DNA from: Bacteroidales bacterium
Lineage (GTDB): Bacteria > Bacteroidota > Bacteroidia > Bacteroidales > UBA932
DNA: 53,358 nt
Direction of reading: 5' to 3'
Assembly: GCA_017561885.1 (NCBI GenBank)
Contig: JAFZBF010000038.1
Span: 1 to 53,358 of the forward strand
Made by a program: the position numbers and the translations under genes
Shown: piece by piece, positions 32,932 through 40,235 of the stretch
Numbering within the stretch: the stretch's first letter is position 1
Layout of the letters: every line of letters begins with the position of its first letter
The notes under the pieces: model-generated
Database searches by the model: none
What the model was told of the DNA's origin: nothing
Seen by the model: the letters and a program-made list of their open reading frames with translations, nothing else

Positions 32932-34674
32932 ATGCTGATACTGCAAATTCTGACGCTACTTGGCTCGCTGGGAATGTTCCTGTACGGAATGTCCCTTATG
33001 AGCGGAGGTTTGCAGAAGATGGCCGGTGACCGTATGCGTCACTTTATGGCCAAGATGACCTCCAACACTTTCAAGGGTATCCTCACCGGTATCGGAGTCA
33101 CCGCCCTTGTCCAGAGTTCTACGGCCACCACGCTGATGCTCGTCAGCTTCGTGAACGCCGGTCTGCTCTCCCTCGCCACAGCTATCTCGGTCATTATGGG
33201 AGCCAACATCGGCACCACCGTGACTGCGTGGATCTTCGCCCTCAGCTTCGGCGGCGGCAGCTTCAGCCTCGGCGCGATAGCCGTGCCCCTGATGTTTTTC
33301 GCATACCTGCTGTTCGTGTCGAAGACTAAGAAAAGGACCGATATGGGTGAATTCCTGATGGGTTTCGCCCTGCTGTTCCTTGGTCTCGCCACTTTGAGGG
33401 AGACCTCCACAATCTTGCTCGACAACGACCCGGTGCGCCACTTCCTCGGCGGCCTGACCGACTGGGGCTTCGGCAGCATACTTCTGTTTATGGTGGCCGG
33501 CGCCTGCATGACCCTGATGCTTCAGTCTTCTGCCGCGACTATGGCCATTACCATGGTTCTCGTGGCCCAGGGCTACATCCCCTTCACAATGGCGGCAGCA
33601 ATGGTGCTCGGCGAAAACATCGGAACCACCATCACCTCGAACATCGCAGCCTCGGTGGCGAACGTCAGCGCCCGGCGCACTGCCCGGGCCCACCTGCTGT
33701 TCAACCTCTTCGGAGTGGTGTGGGTCACCTGCCTGTTCAAGCCCTTCCTCAGCTTCATCGGCAAGATCGTCACCCTGTTCGGCTTCCCGAACCCCTACAT
33801 TACTGATTTCACTATGGCAGACGCAGCCACCCGCGAAGCGCTCGTGGCCTCCCTGCCCTACAGCGTGGCAACCCTGCACACTCTGTTCAACATCATAAAC
33901 ACCCTCATCCTCGTCTGGTTCATACCTCAGATCGTGAAGATCGTGACCCTGATGGTTCCCAGCCGCGAAGCAGAAGAAGAAACCTTCCGCCTCAAATATA
34001 TCGGAGCCAACGCTGTTATGCAGACCGGTGACCTGGCCCTCAACTCCGCCAAACTGGAGCTCGTGCGCTACGGCGACCTCTGCCGGCGCGTGGTAGGCTT
34101 CATCAAGAACGCGGCTGACGCCACGACCGAGAGCGACTTCGAGCAGTGGAACGCCAAACTCATCAAGTACGAGGAAATCACCGACCAGGTGGAGAAGGAA
34201 ATCGCAACCTACCTCGGCCAGGTTACGAAGGGTGAGACCAGTTACGAAGGTATCGTGCGTGTCCGCAGCTTCTACCGCATCATCGGCGAGATGGAATCGC
34301 TGGGCGACAGCGGTGAGAGCATCGGCCGTTCGATAGCCCGCGCTTGGGCGCACAAGAAGCCCTTCACTCCCGAAATGGTCACCAAGATCGACCGTATGAC
34401 GATGCTGGTGGACGAAGCCTTCCAGGAGATGCACGTCAACCTGGAGACTCCGCTCGTAAAGTTGAAAGACATATCCAATGCGGAACGCGCCGAAGAGCGC
34501 ATCAACGCATACCGCGACCTGCTCAGGGAAGAGCACCTGGCCAGCCTCGAGGACCGCAGCTATCCCTATGAGACCGGCTCGTTCTATATGGACGTAGTGA
34601 ACGGCCTCGAGAAGATGGGAGACTTCATCATCAACATCTCACAGAGCACCATCGCAGCAAAGGATGTAAGATAA
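32932..34674 (+). CDS. Na+/phosphate symporter family protein (NptA/PhoU fusion)
   Basis: This 580-residue protein has two inverted membrane repeats carrying the signature QSSTATT (about residue 62) and QSSAATM (about 197), followed by a cytosolic PhoU-like helical domain (about 350-570). It should import phosphate, or a related anion, with sodium. The 48 nt upstream contain TATCTTCG, a possible imperfect -7 element. The permease gene follows 19 nt after its stop. Confidence 0.92.
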   Translation: MLILQILTLLGSLGMFLYGMSLMSGGLQKMAGDRMRHFMAKMTSNTFKGILTGIGVTALVQSSTATTLMLVSFVNAGLLSLATAISVIMGANIGTTVTAWIFALSFGGGSFSLGAIAVPLMFFAYLLFVSKTKKRTDMGEFLMGFALLFLGLATLRETSTILLDNDPVRHFLGGLTDWGFGSILLFMVAGACMTLMLQSSAATMAITMVLVAQGYIPFTMAAAMVLGENIGTTITSNIAASVANVSARRTARAHLLFNLFGVVWVTCLFKPFLSFIGKIVTLFGFPNPYITDFTMADAATREALVASLPYSVATLHTLFNIINTLILVWFIPQIVKIVTLMVPSREAEEETFRLKYIGANAVMQTGDLALNSAKLELVRYGDLCRRVVGFIKNAADATTESDFEQWNAKLIKYEEITDQVEKEIATYLGQVTKGETSYEGIVRVRSFYRIIGEMESLGDSGESIGRSIARAWAHKKPFTPEMVTKIDRMTMLVDEAFQEMHVNLETPLVKLKDISNAERAEERINAYRDLLREEHLASLEDRSYPYETGSFYMDVVNGLEKMGDFIINISQSTIAAKDVR

Positions 34675-34693
34675 GACTTAAACTTCAAAACCT

Positions 34694-36034
34694 ATGATAC
34701 AGAATCAGCAAGCAATCTATGATGCACGCGCACTCGGACGCGGCAAGATGTTCACACTCGGACTCCAGCATATGTTCGCAATGTTCGGCGCGACAGTCCT
34801 GGTTCCGGTGCTCACCGGCCTCTCGATGTCAGCCACCCTGCTCTTCGCAGGTCTCGGCACATTGATCTTCCACCTCATGACCAAGATGAAGGTTCCTGCA
34901 TTCCTCGGTTCTTCATTCGCATTCCTCGGCGGATACGCCTCCGTTGTCGCAATGGGTGCCGAGCAGGGAATGGATGCAGCCACTTCTCTGCCCTACGCCT
35001 GCATCGGTGTCTTCTGCGCCGGCCTCATCTATTTCATTCTTGCAGCGCTCATCGCAGCCTTCGGAGCAAAGAAAGTAATGCGCTTCTTCCCTCCGATCGT
35101 TACCGGTCCCATCATCATCGCCATCGGTCTTACCCTCTCAGGTTCTGCCATCAACAACTGCCAGACCAACTGGTGGATCGCCCTGCTTGCTATCGCCATC
35201 ATCATTGTCTGCAACATCTGGGGCAAGGGAATGGTCAAGATCCTTCCCATCCTGCTCGGCGTGCTCGGCTCATACATCGTAGCCGCCTGCTTCGGACTCT
35301 GCGACTTCTCTGCAGTAAAGGAAGCTGCATGGATCGGCGTTCCGTTCAAGATGCAGAATACCGCCTTCGCCGTATTCCAGAATCCCAACTGGGGCCTTCT
35401 GGTTTCTGCCATCATCACCATCGTGCCCATCTCTCTCGCGACTATGATGGAGCACATCGGCGACATCTGCGCCATCTCGTCTACAGTTGGAAAGAACTTC
35501 CTAGGCGACCCTGGTCTCCACCGCACCCTTATGGGAGACGGCCTTGCCACTATGCTGGCCTCACTGTTCGGAGCTCCTGCAAACACTACATACGGTGAGA
35601 ACACCGGCGTGCTCAACCTCACCAGAGTGTTCGACCCGAGGGTTATCCGCCTGGCGGCAGTCTTCGCAATCGTCCTGTCGTTCTGCCCCAAGTTCTCCGC
35701 ACTCATCGGAGCTATGCCTGCCTCTACCATCGGTGGTGTTTCTCTCGTGCTCTACGGTATGATTTCGGCTGTCGGTGTCCGCAACATGGTTGAGAACCAC
35801 GTGGATTTCACCGCTTCCCGCAACGTGATTGTAGCAGCCCTCATACTCGTGCTCGCCATTGGTATCAAGTATGGAGCCAACGATGCCCTGTCTATCGGCT
35901 TCACTACGCTCTCAGGTCTTGCGGTAGCCGCTTTGGTAGGAGTTATCCTGAATGCTATCCTTCCCGGCAAGGACTATGTCTTCAATGATGACACCTCGGA
36001 CATCGACACTCCAGAACTTCCGAAAATAGAGTAG
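34694..36034 (+). CDS. Uracil/xanthine (NCS2) permease
   Basis: The 446-residue polytopic protein has the NCS2 signature ENTGVLNLTR and the N-terminal QHMFAMFGATVLVP block of UraA-type transporters. It imports uracil or a purine base by proton symport. It is followed by a 204-nt non-coding stretch that holds two hairpins and the promoter of the iorA operon. Confidence 0.93.
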   Translation: MIQNQQAIYDARALGRGKMFTLGLQHMFAMFGATVLVPVLTGLSMSATLLFAGLGTLIFHLMTKMKVPAFLGSSFAFLGGYASVVAMGAEQGMDAATSLPYACIGVFCAGLIYFILAALIAAFGAKKVMRFFPPIVTGPIIIAIGLTLSGSAINNCQTNWWIALLAIAIIIVCNIWGKGMVKILPILLGVLGSYIVAACFGLCDFSAVKEAAWIGVPFKMQNTAFAVFQNPNWGLLVSAIITIVPISLATMMEHIGDICAISSTVGKNFLGDPGLHRTLMGDGLATMLASLFGAPANTTYGENTGVLNLTRVFDPRVIRLAAVFAIVLSFCPKFSALIGAMPASTIGGVSLVLYGMISAVGVRNMVENHVDFTASRNVIVAALILVLAIGIKYGANDALSIGFTTLSGLAVAALVGVILNAILPGKDYVFNDDTSDIDTPELPKIE

Positions 36035-36107
36035 CTGAAAGTCATGCCCCTTACGGATTTGAATCTGAACGGCGATAATTCTTCATTATTATAAGTGAAT
36101 TGCGCAC

Positions 36108-36176
36108 TTCGGATCAAATTCCGAACAATTAACCCGGATTTGGTTTAAATGCCTAATTTTAAGCCATTTCCGGGTT
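36108..36176 (+). terminator. Two consecutive hairpins after the permease gene
   Basis: A 6-bp hairpin (TTCGGA / TCCGAA, 36108-36125) is followed by a large stem-loop (36131-36176): AACCCGGA pairs with TCCGGGTT, then a second helix TGGTTTAAA with TTTTAAGCCA, separated by a 2-nt internal loop. No long T-run follows, only ATTTGCGATTTG. Probably a transcription end or an mRNA-stabilising structure after the permease; an RNA regulatory role is possible. Confidence 0.55.
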
Positions 36177-36184
36177 ATTTGCGA

Positions 36185-36215
36185 TTTGTTATCTGACAAA
36201 TAATAGCTAATTTTG
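36185..36215 (+). promoter_or_regulatory. Promoter of the iorA-iorB-paaK-ACT operon
   Basis: TTTG (36185-36188), a 19-nt spacer and TAATTTTG (36208-36215) match the Bacteroidota housekeeping consensus at every fixed position. Transcription should start near 36219, about 20 nt before the iorA ATG. Confidence 0.75.
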
Positions 36216-36238
36216 GCGCTGCTATTTATGTGATTGTC

Positions 36239-37837
36239 ATGTGCGATAAACAATTGTTGCTCGGCGACGAAGCCATTGCTCTGGGAGCGCTGTATGCCGG
36301 TATCTCCGGCGTTTACGCCTACCCCGGCACTCCTTCGACCGAGATTACTGAATACATACAGCTAAGCCCCCAGGGACGCAGCGGCGCAGTTCACAGCCGC
36401 TGGTGTACGAACGAGAAGACGGCTATGGAGACCGCCCTCGGAATGTCTTTTGCCGGCAAGCGTGCCCTTGTGTGCATGAAACACGTGGGCATGAACGTCT
36501 GCGCAGACCCTTTCATAAACTCCGCATCCACAGGTGTGCGCGGCGGAGTCGTGGTCCTTGCAGCTGACGACCCTTCCATGCACTCTTCACAGAACGAACA
36601 GGACTCCCGATTCTACGGCAAGTTCGCCCTGATTCCTTTCTTCGAGCCTTCGAACCAGCAGGAAGCCTTCGATATGATGGCTTCGGCATACGACCTCTCG
36701 GAGGAACTCGAACTTCCGGTGCTGATGCGCACCGTCACCCGTCTTGCGCACTCGCGCGCAGCTGTAACCCCGGGTGAAATGCGCAGCCAGAACGTCCTGA
36801 ATCCCGAAACCGAGACTTCCAACTGGAACCTGCTGCCCATCAATGCCCGCAGACGCTACAAGGTACTCATTTCAAAGCAGCCTGAAATCGCAGCCCGTGC
36901 CGAGGCTTCGCCCTACAACTGGCTGGAACCGGGACCTGAAGGCGGACTCGGAGTGATTGCCTGCGGCAACGCCTACAACTACGTGAAAGAAGCGGCACCC
37001 CAAGGCATCTCCCTGCTCAAGGTGTCTCAATATCCGTTGCCGGCAGCTTTGGTCCGCAAACTGGCCGAGCACTGCAGCAGCATACTTGTGGTTGAGGACG
37101 GACAACCCTTCGTCGAAGAGCAGGTGCCTGCGCTTCTCGGAGCCGGATACAAGGTGGAAGGCCGTCTGACCGGCCGTCTGCCACGCGTTGGCGAACTCAG
37201 TCCCGACAATGTAGCCGCTGCATTCGGCATCGCGGCAAAGACAACCTTCCCTCCTTCTGAGAACATCTCTCCTAGACCTCCGCAGTTCTGCCAGGGCTGT
37301 GGCCACAGGGATGTTTTCACCGTGCTTCACAAGATCTACGAAGAGCATCCCGAAGGCCGTGTCTTCGGCGACGTGGGATGCTATACTCTCGGCTCCCTGC
37401 CTCCCTACAAGGCCCTCGACAGCTGTCTGGACATGGGCTCTGCCATCACGCTGGCCAAAGGTGCCGCCGACGCCGGTCTGCGCCCAGTGCTGACCGTAAT
37501 CGGCGACTCCACCTTCACCCATTCGGGAATGACGGGCCTTCTGGACGCTGCGAACGAGAACTCCCCCATTACCGTAATAATCAGTGACAACCTTGCCACC
37601 GGAATGACCGGAGGCCAGGAATCGGCCGGAACCCACAAGTACGAGGCTATCTGCCTTGCGCTCGGAGTGGAGCGCGAGCACCTGCACCGCGTAGTGCCCC
37701 TGCCGAAGAATATCGACGAGATCGAGGCGATCATCCGTCGCGAGATGGAATACGAAGGCCTGTCCGTGATCATCGCCGAGCGCGAATGTATGCAGACCCT
37801 CGCCCGCAAGATGAGGGCCAAGAACGCTAAAAAGTAA
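36239..37837 (+). CDS. iorA: Indolepyruvate ferredoxin oxidoreductase, alpha subunit (no ferredoxin domain)
   Basis: IorA with IorB oxidatively decarboxylates aryl 2-oxoacids to aryl-acetyl-CoA, reducing ferredoxin. The 532-residue protein has the N-terminal pyrimidine-binding domain (YAYPGTPSTEI), a middle domain, and the TPP-binding domain with FCQGCGHRD, GDVGCYTLG and GDSTFTHSGMTGL. It ends at residue 532 without the two C-terminal [4Fe-4S] motifs found in longer archaeal and clostridial forms. ATG 36239 is preferred over an in-frame GTG at 36230. It is the first gene of a four-gene operon. Confidence 0.93.
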   Translation: MCDKQLLLGDEAIALGALYAGISGVYAYPGTPSTEITEYIQLSPQGRSGAVHSRWCTNEKTAMETALGMSFAGKRALVCMKHVGMNVCADPFINSASTGVRGGVVVLAADDPSMHSSQNEQDSRFYGKFALIPFFEPSNQQEAFDMMASAYDLSEELELPVLMRTVTRLAHSRAAVTPGEMRSQNVLNPETETSNWNLLPINARRRYKVLISKQPEIAARAEASPYNWLEPGPEGGLGVIACGNAYNYVKEAAPQGISLLKVSQYPLPAALVRKLAEHCSSILVVEDGQPFVEEQVPALLGAGYKVEGRLTGRLPRVGELSPDNVAAAFGIAAKTTFPPSENISPRPPQFCQGCGHRDVFTVLHKIYEEHPEGRVFGDVGCYTLGSLPPYKALDSCLDMGSAITLAKGAADAGLRPVLTVIGDSTFTHSGMTGLLDAANENSPITVIISDNLATGMTGGQESAGTHKYEAICLALGVEREHLHRVVPLPKNIDEIEAIIRREMEYEGLSVIIAERECMQTLARKMRAKNAKK

Positions 37838-37842
37838 CCGGG

Positions 37843-38424
37843 ATGAAACTTGACATCAAACTCTCAGGCGTGGGAGGACAAGGCATCCTCTCTATTGCAA
37901 CCGTAATCGGCCAGGCCGCACTGACCGAAGGACTGTATCTCAAACAGGCCGAGGTCCATGGAATGAGCCAGCGAGGAGGCGACGTGCAGAGCGACCTTCG
38001 CCTCAGCACCGAGCCCATATACAGCGACCTCATAGCCCGCGGCGGTGTCGACCTGCTCATTTCCATGGAGCCTATGGAGGCTCTCCGCTACAGTAACTGG
38101 CTTACCCCGGACGGCGTCATAATCACCTCGTCAAAGCCGCTGGTCAACATCCCCAATTATCCCGACCAGGCCTCACTTCTGGCAGAGCTCGACGCATTGC
38201 CGAAAGTAATCCGCGTAGACATCGAGCAGATGGCTCTCGAAGCAGAGGTGCCAAAGAGCGCCAATATGATACTGCTGGGCCTCGCCGCCCCTCACTTTCC
38301 TCTGCTGTCGGCCGACGACCTCAGGGATGCCATCAGAAGTATTTTCGCCCGCAAGGGAGAAGCAATAATAGAAGCCAATCTGCGGGCCTTCAACATCGGC
38401 CTGCATTATTCAACTAACAAATGA
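37843..38424 (+). CDS. iorB: Indolepyruvate ferredoxin oxidoreductase, beta subunit
   Basis: The 193-residue gamma/beta-type subunit of 2-oxoacid oxidoreductases opens with the motif SGVGGQGILSIATVIG and has HGMSQRGGDV, both typical of IorB. It pairs with IorA, whose gene ends 5 nt upstream. It overlaps the ligase gene by 4 nt. Substrates should be indolepyruvate, phenylpyruvate and hydroxyphenylpyruvate from aromatic amino acids. Confidence 0.95.
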   Translation: MKLDIKLSGVGGQGILSIATVIGQAALTEGLYLKQAEVHGMSQRGGDVQSDLRLSTEPIYSDLIARGGVDLLISMEPMEALRYSNWLTPDGVIITSSKPLVNIPNYPDQASLLAELDALPKVIRVDIEQMALEAEVPKSANMILLGLAAPHFPLLSADDLRDAIRSIFARKGEAIIEANLRAFNIGLHYSTNK

Positions 38425-39731
38425 TTTGGAATCAAGCCAAAGAATGCATGAGCCGCGACCAGATGCGCGAGCTCCAAGGCAAACGCCTCCACAAGATTGT
38501 GGAATACGTCTACCATCACGTCCCTTTCTACCGCAGCCGCCTGCAGGAGATGGACCTTACCCCGGATGACATCCGTACCATTGACGACATCGTCAAACTT
38601 CCTTTCACTACCAAGAAGGACCTGCGCGACAACTATCCTTTCGGGCTGCAGGCCGCTCCTCAGAATGAAATCATCCGTATCCACGCCTCTTCAGGTACCA
38701 CCGGCAATCCCACAATCGTGGGATACACCCGCCGCGACATCGGCGTATGGACAGAATGTATGGCACGCTGCCTTACCGCATACGGCGTCACCCGCAACGA
38801 CATCGTGTCAGTGGCATACGGTTACGGTCTTTTCACCGGCGGTCTGGGCGCCCACAACGGTGTGGAGATGGTCGGAGCATCTGTGGTCCCGGCATCAACC
38901 GGAAATACCGAAAAGCATGTCCGGCTGATCCGCGACCTCGGAATCACCGGCATCTGCTGCACCCCTTCATACGCCCTCTACCTCGCCGAGACAATGGACA
39001 AGATGGGTATTGCCAAAGACCAGATACATCTGCGCGTAGGTGCGTTCGGCGCCGAACCCTGGACCGAAAACATGCGTACTGAAATCCAGGAGCGCCTCGG
39101 CCTCAAGGGCTACAACATCTACGGCCTCAGCGAAGTCATGGGCCCCAGCGTAAGCTACGAATGCTCTGAGCAGCACGGCTCGCACATAAACGAAGACCAT
39201 TTCTATCCTGAGATAATCGACCCCGTGACTCTCAAGCCGCTGCCCGCAGGCGAGACAGGCGAACTCGTGTTCACCACCCTCACCAAGGAGGGAATGCCCG
39301 TGCTCCGTTACCGTACCCGCGACCTTTGTTCGCTGCTTCCGGGAGAATGCCCCTGCGGACGTACCAATGTCCGTATGTCACCAATCTACGGCCGCAGCGA
39401 CGACATGCTCATCATCCGGGGCATCAACGTATTCCCGTCACAGGTCGAGAGCGTAGTGCTGTCGATGGAAGAGTTCGCACCGCGCTATATGCTCGTTGTA
39501 GACCGCGTCAACAATCTCGACACTCTCCAGGTACAGGTCGAGCTGCGCCAGGAGTACTTCACCGCCACCCTTGACACTCCCGCTGCCATCGAGGAACTCA
39601 GCAAGAAACTCGAAGCCAAGCTGCGCAGCGTGCTGAGCATCGGCGCCAAGGTTCAGCTCAAAGCCCCCGGCACCATAGAACGCAGCCAGGGCAAGAGCGC
39701 ACACGTCATCGATAAACGACAATTGAAATAA
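38421..39731 (+). CDS. paaK: Phenylacetate-CoA ligase
   Basis: A 436-residue adenylate-forming enzyme with the PaaK signature SSGTTGNPTIVGYT, the YGLSEVMGP motif, and the C-terminal lid. In aerobes it activates phenylacetate. Next to iorAB in an anaerobe it probably runs so that aryl-acetyl-CoA yields ATP and free aryl acid, or the reverse for amino acid synthesis. Direction cannot be read from the sequence. It overlaps iorB by 4 nt. Confidence 0.94.
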   Translation: MIWNQAKECMSRDQMRELQGKRLHKIVEYVYHHVPFYRSRLQEMDLTPDDIRTIDDIVKLPFTTKKDLRDNYPFGLQAAPQNEIIRIHASSGTTGNPTIVGYTRRDIGVWTECMARCLTAYGVTRNDIVSVAYGYGLFTGGLGAHNGVEMVGASVVPASTGNTEKHVRLIRDLGITGICCTPSYALYLAETMDKMGIAKDQIHLRVGAFGAEPWTENMRTEIQERLGLKGYNIYGLSEVMGPSVSYECSEQHGSHINEDHFYPEIIDPVTLKPLPAGETGELVFTTLTKEGMPVLRYRTRDLCSLLPGECPCGRTNVRMSPIYGRSDDMLIIRGINVFPSQVESVVLSMEEFAPRYMLVVDRVNNLDTLQVQVELRQEYFTATLDTPAAIEELSKKLEAKLRSVLSIGAKVQLKAPGTIERSQGKSAHVIDKRQLK

Positions 39732-39743
39732 AACCTAAGCGAT

Positions 39744-40163
39744 ATGACTATCCCGCAACTCACCATTTTCATAGAGAACAGTTCCGGTACCCTTTCGATG
39801 GTACTTGAGCAGATGAAACGTTCCAACATCCAGATGATTGCCTGCACGATAGCCGACACTGCAGAGTACGGCATCTTCCGCATCATCTGTACCGAACCCC
39901 GCCGTGCGTTCGAAGAACTCAAGGATGCAGGTATTGCCGTAGCTCTGTCAAACGTGTTCGCCCTCGAACTTGACAACCATCCCGGCGGCGCCGCTGACGT
40001 CGTGAAGGTCCTCAGCAATGCAGGCATCGACATTGCCTATATGTATGCATTCCTTCTCGGCGGAAAAGGAATCCTGGTGTTCCGCACCGACGACGAGATG
40101 AAAGCCCGCGAGACTATTGCAGCCGACGGACTGCAATATCTCAGCGAAAAGGATCTGGGATAA
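39744..40163 (+). CDS. Tandem ACT-domain protein
   Basis: This 139-residue protein is made of two ACT-like ligand-binding domains (about 1-70 and 70-139). It begins QLTIFIENSSGTLSMVLEQM and repeats a DVVKVLSNAGIDIAYMYAF motif. Stand-alone ACT proteins bind amino acids and regulate neighbouring enzymes. Its place 12 nt after paaK suggests sensing of an aromatic amino acid for this operon, by inference. Confidence 0.85.
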   Translation: MTIPQLTIFIENSSGTLSMVLEQMKRSNIQMIACTIADTAEYGIFRIICTEPRRAFEELKDAGIAVALSNVFALELDNHPGGAADVVKVLSNAGIDIAYMYAFLLGGKGILVFRTDDEMKARETIAADGLQYLSEKDLG

Positions 40164-40190
40164 GGGTTTCTCCTTTGGCCCGGAGCAAAT

Positions 40191-40226
40191 CAACAGCGGC
40201 TTCCTCGGATGAGGAAGCCGCTGTTG
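40191..40226. terminator. Strong bidirectional intrinsic terminator
   Basis: A perfect 16-bp inverted repeat (CAACAGCGGCTTCCTC with its complement, loop GGAT) is followed on the plus strand by TTATTTTAATT. It lies between the convergent ACT gene and cassette 2 lipoprotein, which ends at 40236, and can serve both. Confidence 0.92.
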
Positions 40227-40235
40227 TTATTTTAA

